64,000 nt of DNA from Psychroserpens sp. Hel_I_66 (GCF_000799465.1 NZ_JUGU01000001.1:2046001-2110000); one strand, 5' to 3'. Shown: positions 9,386 through 19,534, counted from the first letter of the stretch. Numbers and translations: made by a program. Notes: a model not told the origin generated them from the sequence alone.

Positions 9386-10717
9386 ATGAAATATATATTC
9401 ACAATCGCGCTATTCACTTTTAGCTCATTAACGATTGCTCAAACCAATCAAAAAATCTATGATATAATCGAAAATGTTTCCGAAGAAAGATTAAGACAAG
9501 ACGTAAAAACCCTTACCGAGTTTGGAACCAGAAACACCTTTAGTGATACCGTGAGCAATACGCGTGGTATTGGAGCTGCAAGACGATGGATCAAAAGTGA
9601 ATTTGAGGCCATTTCCAAAGAGTGCAACAACTGCCTAAATGTATTTTATCAAAAAGATTTTGTAACTAAAGAAGGTAATCGTCGTGTACCTCACGATGCT
9701 TGGATTGTTAACGTTGTCGCTGTTCAAAAAGGTACAAAATATCCAAATCGATATATCATCATGAGTGGAGACATTGACTCGCGCGCCAGTGATACGATGG
9801 ATTTCACCACAGATGCTCCTGGAGCAAACGACAACGCCTCTGGTATGGCTGGAGCTATTGAAGCTGCACGCGTGTTATCAAAATATCAATTTGAAAGCAG
9901 CATTATTTACGTCGGTCTTTCGGGCGAAGAGCAAGGTTTATTTGGTGGCGCTGGATTAGCACAGTATGCAAAAGATGAAGGCTGGGAAATCATAGGAATT
10001 TTAAACAACGACATGATTGGTAATATAGAAGGAGTTGATGGCGTAATCGATAATAGAACATTTAGAATTTTTTCTGAACCTGTGCCACCTACAGAAACTG
10101 AGCGCCAAAGAAATGCAAGACGCTTTTATGGTGGTGAAGTTGATGGGGTTTCACGTCAGTTGGCAAGATACGTCCATAAAACCGTTAAAACCTATATGCC
10201 AGAAATGAACCCGATGATGGTGTATCGTCTAGACCGTTTTGGTCGTGGTGGACATCACAGGCCATTTAACGATTTAGGTTTTCCTGGAATTAGAATCATG
10301 GAAGCTCACGAGAATTACACCCAACAACACCAAGATATTCGTACAGAAAACGGGATCAATTATGGAGATACTTTTGAGCACGTTAATTTTGGATATGCAA
10401 AAAAACTCACCGCTGTGAACGCAATCAATATGGCAAGTTTAGCCTCTGCTCCTCCTGCTCCAACTACAGTGGCTATTGGTGGGATTGTTGAGCCATCTGC
10501 CAAATTGAGATGGAATGCAGTTGATGGTGCAAAAGGTTATAAAATATATTGGCGAGATACAACATCTCCAACTTGGGACCATAGTAGGTATGTTGAAAAC
10601 GTTACCGAGTTTACTCTAGAAGGTATCGTGATTGATAATTTTTACTTCGGAATTGCTGCAGTAGATGAAGAGGGATTTGAAAGTGTGGTTGTATTCCCTA
10701 ATGAGATTATGCGTTAA
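9386..10717 (+). CDS. M28-family metallopeptidase with C-terminal fibronectin type III domain
   Basis: A 443-residue exported protein (signal peptide 1-18, ending TIAQ). The M28 core shows the metal-site motifs GANDNASG, GEEQG and NNDMIGN, and an EHVNFGYA segment near the domain end. The last 90 residues (about 355-443) look like a fibronectin type III domain. One point is odd: where family members usually have HxD, this protein reads SGDIDS, with D129 in the place of the histidine metal ligand. The enzyme may still bind metal through aspartate, or be altered. It follows the CBM9-like gene by six bases and abuts the M23 gene. Confidence 0.82.
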   Translation: MKYIFTIALFTFSSLTIAQTNQKIYDIIENVSEERLRQDVKTLTEFGTRNTFSDTVSNTRGIGAARRWIKSEFEAISKECNNCLNVFYQKDFVTKEGNRRVPHDAWIVNVVAVQKGTKYPNRYIIMSGDIDSRASDTMDFTTDAPGANDNASGMAGAIEAARVLSKYQFESSIIYVGLSGEEQGLFGGAGLAQYAKDEGWEIIGILNNDMIGNIEGVDGVIDNRTFRIFSEPVPPTETERQRNARRFYGGEVDGVSRQLARYVHKTVKTYMPEMNPMMVYRLDRFGRGGHHRPFNDLGFPGIRIMEAHENYTQQHQDIRTENGINYGDTFEHVNFGYAKKLTAVNAINMASLASAPPAPTTVAIGGIVEPSAKLRWNAVDGAKGYKIYWRDTTSPTWDHSRYVENVTEFTLEGIVIDNFYFGIAAVDEEGFESVVVFPNEIMR

Positions 10718-11512
10718 ATGAAAGTTCGTTATTGCTACATATTATTAATTTTTATTTTGACCTCTTGTGCTAATAAAATATCCAAGCCCAGTTATGTGTT
10801 ATTTGAAAATACCGAAGACTCATTATACGTAATTGCTAAAGGAAAATTTAAATCTCCTTTTCATATTCGAGTCAAAAAAGAGGAGATACCAGTAACCGAT
10901 ATTTCTGTGGTTTTTCCAGATAGTTTAAATACCCTTATGGGTTTTCGTTCTTCGGAAATGGATAGTACTAAATTTCTTAAGGAATATAAATTTGAATCTT
11001 ACCTGGGAGACCCATCTAATGCTTACGATACGATGTATAATTATACGCTCCCATTTCCGAAGAAAAAATCCTATAAAATATTGCAGGGAACCAACACCAA
11101 CTTTACGCATAAAGGGCTTTTTTCCAGCTATGCCCTAGATTTTAGAATGCCTGTTGGAGATACCATTTGCGCTGCCAGAAATGGTTATGTTGTTCATGTA
11201 ACCGAGCACAATACGAAACAAGGTCGTGACAAATCTTACCGAGATTTCGCTAATTTTATTACACTTGCCCATGATGATGGCACATTTAGCCAATATGTGC
11301 ATCTTAAAAAAGATGGTGCTTTGGTAGATGTTGATGATTATGTAGAAAAGGGTGAAGTCATTGGTTTATCTGGAAATACAGGATGGTCGTCTGAGCCTCA
11401 TTTACATTTTGCGGTATTTAAGGTTGAACCTTTTCAATTTATTTCAATTCCCATTTCAATTAACGGAATTCAAAGTATAGAAATTAAAAAATGGGATATT
11501 ATGGGTCATTGA
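10718..11512 (+). CDS. M23-family metallopeptidase lipoprotein
   Basis: A 264-residue protein with a lipoprotein signal ending in the lipobox LTSC (Cys17). The C-terminal half carries an M23 peptidase/LytM domain: His131, D141 in YALDFRMP, H195 in YVHL, and the HLH triad end H228-L229-H230. This family usually cuts glycyl or peptide crosslinks in peptidoglycan. All usual zinc ligands appear to be present. The ATG immediately follows the stop of the M28 gene, so the two are co-translated. Confidence 0.85.
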   Translation: MKVRYCYILLIFILTSCANKISKPSYVLFENTEDSLYVIAKGKFKSPFHIRVKKEEIPVTDISVVFPDSLNTLMGFRSSEMDSTKFLKEYKFESYLGDPSNAYDTMYNYTLPFPKKKSYKILQGTNTNFTHKGLFSSYALDFRMPVGDTICAARNGYVVHVTEHNTKQGRDKSYRDFANFITLAHDDGTFSQYVHLKKDGALVDVDDYVEKGEVIGLSGNTGWSSEPHLHFAVFKVEPFQFISIPISINGIQSIEIKKWDIMGH

Positions 11513-11526
11513 TAATTATAAACTTT

Positions 11527-12090
11527 ATGGAACTATATTTTAAATCTGATATTGAATGGCGCCAATGGCTTAAAGAAAACCATGGTCAAGATGATGGCAT
11601 CTATCTCATATTCTATAAAGTTGACCACGAAAAAGATAGCATGCGATGGGAAGAGGCTGTAAAGGTAGCCTTATGCTATGGATGGATAGATAGCACAGTT
11701 AGAAGTCTAGGCGATGGCAAAAGAAAGCAATATTTTTCTCCTCGGAAATCGAAAAGCGTTTGGAGCGCTCTTAACAAAACATATATTAAAGCCTTACTGA
11801 AAGAGAATTTAATGCACGAAAGCGGACTAAAATCTGTAGAAATCGCAAAGCAAAACGGAAGTTGGACTGCATTAGATTCCGTAGAAAAAGGAACTATACC
11901 TAAGGAACTCCAATTAGCATTTGATGAAAACCCAAATGCTTTTGAGAACTATAAAAATTTTGCTCCATCATATCGAAAGAATTATCTCTATTGGCTTAAT
12001 CAAGCTAAAAGAGAAGATACCAAACAAAAAAGAATTACTGAGATTATAAAATATTGCAATGCCAATATAAAAAGTAGGGATGCCAGATAA
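11527..12090 (+). CDS. YdeI/OmpD-associated family protein
   Basis: A 187-residue soluble protein. I chose the ATG at 11527 because MELYFKSDIEWRQWL matches the usual N-terminus of the family. An upstream ATG at 11491 would overlap the end of the peptidase gene and add unrelated residues. Conserved features include YLIFYK, the W.EAV..ALC.GWIDS motif, KRKQYFSPRK and the C-terminal YLYWLNQAKR.DTK.KRI segment. Members are annotated as YdeI/OmpD-associated or bacteriocin-protection proteins; their biochemical role is unclear. Confidence 0.82.
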   Translation: MELYFKSDIEWRQWLKENHGQDDGIYLIFYKVDHEKDSMRWEEAVKVALCYGWIDSTVRSLGDGKRKQYFSPRKSKSVWSALNKTYIKALLKENLMHESGLKSVEIAKQNGSWTALDSVEKGTIPKELQLAFDENPNAFENYKNFAPSYRKNYLYWLNQAKREDTKQKRITEIIKYCNANIKSRDAR

Positions 12091-12394
12091 TTAAAACATT
12101 AGTTTTTTAATAGGATCCTTAAAACCTACTCGTTTTATAACGACATCTTCATTAGCATTCCAATTTTTTTACTTGTGCTGTATTCATTACAGTTGGTAAT
12201 CATAACAATCAACCAATTTTAAACTATTATAAAACTAGACTAAGAGTTTGTAGCCATATTAGTCAATCTTTTATTCATTTGTATCAAAAACAAAATTCAC
12301 TTTGGGTATTCATTTTTTTAACTTTACAATATCGGCAATTAGTTGATTGAGCATGGGTTATATGCAAAAAAAATAAATCTTAAATACTCTATTT
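12091..12394. other. Intergenic, no gene seen
   Basis: These 304 bases lie before the alcohol dehydrogenase. An imperfect hairpin (ATTAAAAC pairing with GTTTTTTAAT) just after 12090 may terminate the upstream set. A TAACTTTA element at 12319-12326 is one base from the Bacteroidetes -7 consensus but lacks a well-placed -33 element. Nothing else is supportable. Confidence 0.4.
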
Positions 12395-13483
12395 ATGAAA
12401 CAAGATATTAAATATAACGACGACACATTTACGGTAAAAGCTTACGGAGCAAAAAATGAAAAGAATCAAGAGTTAGTTGAAATGGACATTGAACGTCCTA
12501 TGATAAATGACAATGAAGTTATTATAGATGTACTCTATTCTGGTGTTTGTCACAGTGATATTCACCAAGTTGCAAATGATTGGGATAACACCCGTTATCC
12601 ATGCGTACCAGGACACGAGGTCATTGGAAAAATCGTGAAAGCGGGCTCCAAAACTTCAAAATTCAAAGTAGGAGATATTGTTGGTGTTGGGTGCATGATC
12701 GATAGCTGTCAAACCTGCGCACAATGTAAAAATGACGAAGAGCAATTTTGTACTGGACCTAAGGGACCAACTATGACTTATAATGGTTACTTTGGTGATC
12801 CAGATTCAGACTTTAATACGTATGGAGGTTACGCAAGTCATATTGTTTCTACCGAAGAATTTCTGCTTAAAATACCAAAATCATTAGATATCAAGAAAGC
12901 AGCTCCTATACTTTGTGCAGGAGTCACAACATATTCCCCTTTAAATCACTGGAATGTAAAAAAAGGTGATAAAGTTGGTATTGTAGGAATTGGAGGATTG
13001 GGACACATGGCGGTTCAAATTGCAAAAGCAATGGGAGCAGAAGTTACAGCGATCACGACATCTAAATCCAAAAAACAAGATGCATTAGATCTTGGTGCTG
13101 ATGCGGTATTAATTTCAGAAGATGAAGAAGACATGAAGGCTAACCAAATGAAATTCAGTTTTATATTGGTGACCATTCCAGATCCATTTGATGTTAATCC
13201 TTATATTGATTTAATTGCGCCTAGAGGTAGTTTGGTTACCGTTGGCCTATTGGCACCTTACAAAGAACCGACAAATAACATGACGGTTGCTATGTATTCA
13301 CGCCAATTAGGAGGATCATTGATTGGTGGCATTAAAGAGACACAAGAGGTACTGGATTTCTGTGCTAAACATGATATTCTCCCTGAGGTCGAAATGATCA
13401 ATATAGAAAACATCAATGAGGCATTCAAAAAAGTGAATCAAGAAAAAGTACGTTTTAGATACGTCATTGATATGAAATCTTAA
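12395..13483 (+). CDS. Zinc-dependent alcohol dehydrogenase (YahK/cinnamyl-alcohol type)
   Basis: A 362-residue medium-chain dehydrogenase that likely reduces aldehydes with NADPH. Catalytic zinc ligands are C52 (GVCHSD), H74 (GHEV) and C174. The structural zinc cysteines are C105, C108, C111 and C119. The Rossmann motif GIGGLGH is at 198-204, followed by VQIAKAMGAEV. The length is typical. It is monocistronic and followed by a strong terminator. Confidence 0.92.
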   Translation: MKQDIKYNDDTFTVKAYGAKNEKNQELVEMDIERPMINDNEVIIDVLYSGVCHSDIHQVANDWDNTRYPCVPGHEVIGKIVKAGSKTSKFKVGDIVGVGCMIDSCQTCAQCKNDEEQFCTGPKGPTMTYNGYFGDPDSDFNTYGGYASHIVSTEEFLLKIPKSLDIKKAAPILCAGVTTYSPLNHWNVKKGDKVGIVGIGGLGHMAVQIAKAMGAEVTAITTSKSKKQDALDLGADAVLISEDEEDMKANQMKFSFILVTIPDPFDVNPYIDLIAPRGSLVTVGLLAPYKEPTNNMTVAMYSRQLGGSLIGGIKETQEVLDFCAKHDILPEVEMINIENINEAFKKVNQEKVRFRYVIDMKS

Positions 13484-13501
13484 TTAGAAACTTCAAAATA
13501 A

Positions 13502-13535
13502 AAAAAGCCTTAATTATAAGTAATTAAGGCTTTTT
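13502..13535. terminator. Bidirectional intrinsic terminator
   Basis: A perfect 15-bp stem (arms 13502-13516 and 13521-13535) with a TAAG loop and A/T tracts on both sides, between the convergent dehydrogenase (plus) and MoxR (minus) genes. Confidence 0.9.
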
Positions 13536-13556
13536 ACATTTAAGATTATTATCTTT

Positions 13557-15023
13557 TTATATCCCACTTATATAACTTCCATAAGGATCTTTAAATTGAA
13601 TTCCTTCTGTAAATCTATATTTGCTCAATTGTTTAAATTCAACCAATGCCCAAAGCACAAATTCCTTCACAAAATAGCTTTCCTCCTTTTTAAGATTAGG
13701 TTGGTGTTTAGCCAATAAATCATCTAAAGGTGATACTGCATCGAGCAATGCTTTATATTCTTTATCTCTCAAATCGTCAAGGATTTCAAAACCGTCTTGT
13801 TGGTTAAAAAACCAAGATACAATATCGTCATAAGGCGATTCTTCACTGTCTTTTTTCAATTTTTCTATCTTCGGAAAAAACTCGGGAAACAAACTCTTAA
13901 CAGCTTCGCCAATTAAGTTGTAAGCTACCATCGCAGCCCCTTCCTGCTCACCTTCGTAAACCAACTCAACTTTACCAGTAATTGACGGAATGATCCCTAC
14001 AAAATCACTCAAACGCAACATGGTTTGATCATCACCAGCGCGCAACGCACGACGCTCTGCAGTGCTCAAAAGATTTTCTAAGGCAGTAATGCTTAAACGA
14101 GCACTTACGCCACTTTTTGCATCAATATATTCACTCTCTCGCGCTTCAAATACAATTTGCTCCAATAAATCTCTAGCTAAATCAGGTACCGAAACAGAGT
14201 TCTTTTGGCTTTCTACCACTTTAGCTTCCTGCTCTGTAATCAATCTTGCTGTCTCAATATCTGTTGGATAATGTGTTAAAATTTGACTTCCAATTCTATC
14301 TTTTAAAGGCGTTACAATACTTCCCCTATTGGTATAATCTTCAGGATTTGCAGTAAACAAAAACTGAACATCCAAAGGCAATCTCAATTTAAATCCTCGA
14401 ATTTGAATATCACCTTCCTGCAAAATATTAAATAATGCAACCTGAATTCTCGCCTGTAAATCTGGCAACTCATTAATCACAAATATGCAACGGTTTGCCC
14501 TTGGGATCATTCCGTAGTGAATTACACGGTCATCGGCATAACTCAACTTTAAGTTAGCAGCTTTTATTGGGTCTACATCTCCTATTAAATCGGCAACCGT
14601 GACATCTGGAGTTGCTAATTTTTCAGCAAAGCGGTCGCTTCTATGCAACCATGAGATTGGAGTATCATCGCCTTTTTCTTCAATTAATTCCGTAGCAAAA
14701 CGTGAAATCGGACTTAATGGATCGTCATTGATCTCAGATCCGCTTACAAACGGAATGTGCTCATCCAACAAATTCAGCATTAATCGTGCTAAACGTGTTT
14801 TTGCTTGCCCACGAAGTCCCAACAGATTAATATTATGTCGAGATAAAATCGCACGTTCCAATTCTGGTATTACGGTATTCTCATAACCGTGAACGCCCTC
14901 AAAAGCGGTTTCTTTATTTTTTATTTTTACGATCAGGTTATCACGTAATTCATCTTTAATGGATTTTGATTGATAGCCTGCTTTCTTTAACTCTCCTAAA
15001 GTTTTTATACTTTCTATTTTCAT
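13557..15023 (-). CDS. MoxR-type AAA+ ATPase (magnesium-chelatase-like)
   Basis: A 488-residue AAA+ protein. The P-loop reads GLRGQAKT (69-76), with alanine where most Walker A motifs have the glycine before lysine. Walker B is FVINELPDL, with N184-E185 in place of DE. Sensor 1 is FLFTANPEDY (N226). Long helical C-terminal extensions are typical of MoxR/ChlI relatives. It lies six bases after the VWA gene, so the two form a MoxR-VWA operon; such pairs act as chaperone-like complexes that insert metals or mature partner proteins. The substrate cannot be inferred from the neighbours. Confidence 0.85.
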   Translation of the reverse strand: MKIESIKTLGELKKAGYQSKSIKDELRDNLIVKIKNKETAFEGVHGYENTVIPELERAILSRHNINLLGLRGQAKTRLARLMLNLLDEHIPFVSGSEINDDPLSPISRFATELIEEKGDDTPISWLHRSDRFAEKLATPDVTVADLIGDVDPIKAANLKLSYADDRVIHYGMIPRANRCIFVINELPDLQARIQVALFNILQEGDIQIRGFKLRLPLDVQFLFTANPEDYTNRGSIVTPLKDRIGSQILTHYPTDIETARLITEQEAKVVESQKNSVSVPDLARDLLEQIVFEARESEYIDAKSGVSARLSITALENLLSTAERRALRAGDDQTMLRLSDFVGIIPSITGKVELVYEGEQEGAAMVAYNLIGEAVKSLFPEFFPKIEKLKKDSEESPYDDIVSWFFNQQDGFEILDDLRDKEYKALLDAVSPLDDLLAKHQPNLKKEESYFVKEFVLWALVEFKQLSKYRFTEGIQFKDPYGSYISGI

Positions 15024-15029
15024 AAACTT

Positions 15030-16157
15030 TTATCCTCTAATTCTTTTTTTTCTATTCGTTTCATAATCTTCAAAAATCATTTCACCCAAACCTTTTAGCC
15101 CTGTATAAAAGGCCTTACCTTGATTAGCCCTTGTAAACTCTTCTACAAATTGCATCAAATAACGATCTTGAGCAATCATAAATGTGGTTATTGGGATATG
15201 TAATTTTCTAGCTTGACCTGCCATCGCATAACATTTATTGGTTATGTATGGGTTGAGACCATTACTATCTTTATAATATTGACCGTCTGGTAAACGTAGG
15301 CAACTAGGCTTCCCGTCGGTTATCATAAAAATCTGTTTGTTGGTGTTACGTTTTCTTCGGAGTAAATCCATCGCTAATTGAAGTCCCGCAACGGTATTAG
15401 TGTGATAAGGACCGACTTTTAAATAGGGTAGATCTTTGATTTCTATTTGCCATGAGTCATTTCCGAAGACAATAATATCCAACGTATCTTTTGGGTATCG
15501 TGTTGTAATTAACTCTGCCAAAGCCATCGCTACTTTTTTGGCTGGCGTGATACGATCTTCACCGTATAAAATCATACTGTGGCTAATATCTATCATCAAC
15601 ACGGTACTCATTTGAGATTTATGCAATGTTTCCTCAATCACCAAATCATCTTCGGTGATGTTAAACTCGCCAATGCAATGATTAATCTGGGCGTTTCTTA
15701 GACTTTCGGTCATAGACACTTTATCTAGTGAATCTCCAAATTGATAGTTTTTAAAGTCTCCCGTGTGCTCATCTCCAATTCCCGGACTTTTACTTTTGTG
15801 ATTTCCTTGACCGCTGCGTTTTATTTTTCCGAAGATATGCTCTAAAGCTTGTTGGCGAATTGCACGTTCTGTTTTTGGAGTAATTGCCATACCACCTTGA
15901 CCATCTGGATCGATTTCTTCTTTGATGTAGCCTTTCTTTTTGAGGTCTTCAATAAAATCATCAATTGTATATTCTGAAGTCGTCAATTCATATTCCTTAT
16001 CCAGTTCACGTAACCAGGAAATGGCCTCATCAAAATCTCCAGAAGTGTGAGTAATCAACTCCTTAAAAATCTCAAAAAGCTTCTCAAAGGGAGATTGATT
16101 AAGTGCTTCGTAAGGTTTAAATACAAAGCCTTTTTTTAAATTTTTTTGTTTTTTCAT
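15030..16157 (-). CDS. VWA-domain protein, partner of the MoxR ATPase
   Basis: A 375-residue protein counted from the ATG at 16157. An in-frame ATG at 16178 would add seven residues and cannot be excluded. The N-terminal half is helical and charged. The C-terminal half is a von Willebrand A domain with a MIDAS site: D190, S192 and S194 in MIDISHS, a threonine in YHTNT, and the aspartate of MITDGKPS. No signal peptide or membrane segment is seen, so it is cytosolic, unlike BatA/BatB proteins. It is co-transcribed with the ATPase and should bind a metal-dependent target. Confidence 0.85.
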   Translation of the reverse strand: MKKQKNLKKGFVFKPYEALNQSPFEKLFEIFKELITHTSGDFDEAISWLRELDKEYELTTSEYTIDDFIEDLKKKGYIKEEIDPDGQGGMAITPKTERAIRQQALEHIFGKIKRSGQGNHKSKSPGIGDEHTGDFKNYQFGDSLDKVSMTESLRNAQINHCIGEFNITEDDLVIEETLHKSQMSTVLMIDISHSMILYGEDRITPAKKVAMALAELITTRYPKDTLDIIVFGNDSWQIEIKDLPYLKVGPYHTNTVAGLQLAMDLLRRKRNTNKQIFMITDGKPSCLRLPDGQYYKDSNGLNPYITNKCYAMAGQARKLHIPITTFMIAQDRYLMQFVEEFTRANQGKAFYTGLKGLGEMIFEDYETNRKKRIRG

Positions 16158-16264
16158 AGCTGTATAAAAATACAACAATTTTACTTCGGAAAAAGAGCAT
16201 TAACATCAATTTTATGAATCGTACGATTAGTTTGATTATCTTTAAAGCAATCAAACCAATACAA

Positions 16265-19200
16265 ATGAAAAAATCACTTTTCCTGATGCTATTTCTAGCG
16301 TCTATCTCTCTTGTTGCACAAGATATTTCTCTTGACATTTTAAAAAACATGAAACCTCGTAACATTGGTCCTGGCGGAATGTCTGGACGTGTCACTGCAA
16401 TTGATGTTGTTCATAAAAATCCAGATGTGATGTACGTTGGCACTGCTTCTGGTGGGCTCTGGAAAAGTCAGTCGGGTGGCATAACTTGGAAACCCGTTTT
16501 TGACAATCAAGTCACCGCATCTATTGGTGCTGTTGCTATACAGCAATCTAACCCGAGTGTGATTTGGGTAGGAACTGGAGAAGGAAACCCTAGAAATAGT
16601 TTAAACGGTGGTTACGGAATTTTCAAGTCTTTAGATGGTGGAAAAAGCTGGATCTCCATGGGACTGGAAAAAACAAGACATATCCATCGTGTGGTAATAG
16701 ACCCAACAAATCCAGATATCGTTTACGCTGGAGCTATTGGCTCTCCTTGGGGAGAACATCCTGAGCGTGGTGTTTTTAAAACTACAGATGGCGGGAAAAC
16801 CTGGAATAAAATCTTATTTGCAAATAACAAAACAGGTGTGGCAGATTTAGTTATGGATCCTACAAATCCCAATAAACTTATCGCTGCCATGTGGGAACAC
16901 AAACGTGAACCTTGGTTCTTTAATTCAGGAGGTGAAGGTTCTGGATTACACATCACTCATGATGGAGGCGAAACCTGGAAGAAAATTACCGAAAAAGAAG
17001 GATTTCCAAAAGGCGAATTAGGTCGTATTGGAGTTGCCATTGCGCCAAACAAACCCAATATCGTTTACGCACTTGTTGAAGCAAAAAAAAATGCACTTTA
17101 CAAAAGTGAAGATGGCGGATTTAACTGGAAAAAAATAAATGATAAAAGTGATATTGGCAATAGACCATTTTATTACTCGGAAATTTATGTAGATCCCCAA
17201 AACGAGAATCGTGTGTATTCCGTTTTTACGTATGTTAATGTTTCCGAAGATGGAGGAAAAAACTTTGAGCAACTCATGCCTGCTTATGGCGTTGATAATG
17301 GTGTACACCCAGATCATCACGCTTGGTGGATTCACCCAACCGACGGTAGTTTTATGATAGATGGCAATGATGGCGGAATGAACATCACAAAGGATGGTGG
17401 TAAAACTTGGCGATTTATTGGCAATTTGCCAGTCGCTCAATTTTATCATATTAATGTAGATAACGACATCCCGTACAATATCTATGGAGGCATGCAAGAC
17501 AATGGCTCTTGGAGAGGTCCAGCCTATATTTGGAGAGATCAAGGCATTAGAAACAGCTATTGGCAGGAAATTAGTTTTGGAGATGGTTTTGATGTCGTGC
17601 CAGACAAAGACGACTCTCGCTATGGTTGGTCGATGAGCCAGCAAGGTTATGTGAGCAGATATGATTGGCAAACCGGTAATAATTACTCGGTAAAACCAAC
17701 CCATCCAGATCCAGATGTTGAACTTCGTTTTAACTGGAACTCTGCAATTAATATGGATCCTTTTGATAATAGTACACTTTACTTCGGAAGTCAATTCGTG
17801 CACAAATCCACAGATAAAGGAGATACTTGGACGGTCATTTCACCAGACTTAACGACCAACGATCCCGAAAAACAAAAACAATCTGAAAGTGGAGGTCTTA
17901 CCATGGATGCTACAGGAGCAGAAAATCATACGACAATTTTAGTCATCGAACCATCACCACTTGAAAAAGATATGCTTTGGGTGGGAACAGATGATGGAAA
18001 CGTGCACTATACCACAAATGGTGGAAATTCCTGGAACGACGTTACAAAAAACATTAAAGATTTACCTACCGGAAGTTGGATTGCACAAATAAAAGCGTCC
18101 AACAAAGATAAAGGCGAAGCACTTTTAATTGCTAACGATTATAGACGTTTCAACTATACACCTTACGCTTACCGAACAACTAATTACGGTAAATCTTGGA
18201 CTCGCATTGTAGATGCTGAAGATGTAGAAAGCTACACCTTATCCATAATTGAAGATCCAATTGAAAAAAGCTTAATGTTTTTAGGAACAGACGACGGATT
18301 ATACATTTCTTTCCATGCTGGAAACAAATGGACAAAATGGACCAATGGCTTCCCAACCGTTTCAGTAAAAGACTTGGTTATTCACCCAAGAGAACATGAT
18401 TTAATTATAGGAACATTTGGTCGTGCAGCTTGGATTTTGGATGATATTCGTCCGTTACGTGAAATGGCAAAAGACAAACAATTAATTAATCAAAAAATAG
18501 AGTTGTTTGAGCCTCCAACAGCTTATCAAGCAGCTTACCAACAACCCACTGGAAGTCGATTTGGAGCAGATGCCATCTATCATGGTGAAAACAGAGGTTA
18601 TGGCGCTAGACTTTCATATTATATTAAAGTAGATGAAACGAAAAAAACTTCTGAAGAAAAAAAGGAAAATGATAAGGATGAGGAAGAAATGAGTGAGGAT
18701 AATTCTGATGAGAATGAGGATTTAACAGAAAGTGAAAAAGAAGAAGCTAAAGTAAAGTGGGATTCTGTTCACTTAAAAATTTACGATGGCGACCGTTTGA
18801 TAAGAACGCTAAAGCAAAAAACACCAGATTCAACAGGTGTATACAAATGGACTTGGTATATGGATGAGGCTGGTGTTGACTATCCATCAAAGCGTATTAG
18901 AAAACGCAATAATGAGCCTGGAGGTGTTTCGGTTAAGCCAGGTGATTATAAAGTGGTTATGCATTATGGTGATCAAATTTCCGAAGAAATGATAACTGTT
19001 AAAACAGATCCAAGAGTTGATGTTTCGATGAACAATATCAATCAAGTATATGACGCCTCAAAACAACTGGAAAGTATGCAACAAACTGCTGCAGATGCAG
19101 TGAAGCAATTGATAGAAAGTAAAACGATTGCTAAAGATTACCAATCGCTTCTCAACAAATTAGACAAGAAAAAATACAAAGCTGATATTGAAGCATCCAA

Positions 19201-19513
19201 GAATATTGTAAAAAATATTGATAGTCTAGTTGATAAATTTTTGGGTAAAGAAGATAAACGCCAAGGTATCACAAGAAATCCAGAGGTTACTATCATGCAA
19301 CGTTTAGGTCAAGCTAGACAATATGTTGGTTCACGACAAAATGGGATTACCTCAACCGAAACCACACTCATTAAAAATGCAAAAGAGGCTATGGAGACTG
19401 TTCTCAAAGAGATCAATACGTTTTTCAATGACGAATGGAAACCTTACCAAAATAAAATGGAAGCTCTAGAAATGACGCCTTTTAAGGATATAAAAACATT
19501 TAAATTAGATTAA
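16265..19513 (+). CDS. Large secreted Asp-box / VPS10-like beta-propeller protein
   Basis: A 1,082-residue protein counted from the ATG at 16265, which gives a clean signal peptide (MKKSLFLMLF to LVAQ). An in-frame ATG at 16214 would add 17 residues. The first about 750 residues contain many Asp-box turns (SLDGGKSW, TTDGGKTW, THDGGETW, TKDGGKTW, TTNGGNSW), the signature of sortilin/VPS10 or BNR propellers. A highly acidic low-complexity linker lies at about 805-845, followed by a beta-rich and then helical C-terminal domain. Such proteins are often annotated as glycosyl hydrolase but lack known catalytic residues. It precedes an S9 peptidase by 21 bases, which suggests a shared role in protein or peptide handling. 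Confidence 0.82.
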   Translation: MKKSLFLMLFLASISLVAQDISLDILKNMKPRNIGPGGMSGRVTAIDVVHKNPDVMYVGTASGGLWKSQSGGITWKPVFDNQVTASIGAVAIQQSNPSVIWVGTGEGNPRNSLNGGYGIFKSLDGGKSWISMGLEKTRHIHRVVIDPTNPDIVYAGAIGSPWGEHPERGVFKTTDGGKTWNKILFANNKTGVADLVMDPTNPNKLIAAMWEHKREPWFFNSGGEGSGLHITHDGGETWKKITEKEGFPKGELGRIGVAIAPNKPNIVYALVEAKKNALYKSEDGGFNWKKINDKSDIGNRPFYYSEIYVDPQNENRVYSVFTYVNVSEDGGKNFEQLMPAYGVDNGVHPDHHAWWIHPTDGSFMIDGNDGGMNITKDGGKTWRFIGNLPVAQFYHINVDNDIPYNIYGGMQDNGSWRGPAYIWRDQGIRNSYWQEISFGDGFDVVPDKDDSRYGWSMSQQGYVSRYDWQTGNNYSVKPTHPDPDVELRFNWNSAINMDPFDNSTLYFGSQFVHKSTDKGDTWTVISPDLTTNDPEKQKQSESGGLTMDATGAENHTTILVIEPSPLEKDMLWVGTDDGNVHYTTNGGNSWNDVTKNIKDLPTGSWIAQIKASNKDKGEALLIANDYRRFNYTPYAYRTTNYGKSWTRIVDAEDVESYTLSIIEDPIEKSLMFLGTDDGLYISFHAGNKWTKWTNGFPTVSVKDLVIHPREHDLIIGTFGRAAWILDDIRPLREMAKDKQLINQKIELFEPPTAYQAAYQQPTGSRFGADAIYHGENRGYGARLSYYIKVDETKKTSEEKKENDKDEEEMSEDNSDENEDLTESEKEEAKVKWDSVHLKIYDGDRLIRTLKQKTPDSTGVYKWTWYMDEAGVDYPSKRIRKRNNEPGGVSVKPGDYKVVMHYGDQISEEMITVKTDPRVDVSMNNINQVYDASKQLESMQQTAADAVKQLIESKTIAKDYQSLLNKLDKKKYKADIEASKNIVKNIDSLVDKFLGKEDKRQGITRNPEVTIMQRLGQARQYVGSRQNGITSTETTLIKNAKEAMETVLKEINTFFNDEWKPYQNKMEALEMTPFKDIKTFKLD

Positions 19514-19534
19514 CAACCACTAAAACCAATCCAT

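Noticed and set aside
17018..17803. 261-codon open frame on the minus strand inside the propeller gene
   Set aside because: It is antisense to strongly conserved Asp-box repeats, has no recognisable domain or start context, and its residues are what the reverse complement of those repeats would give.
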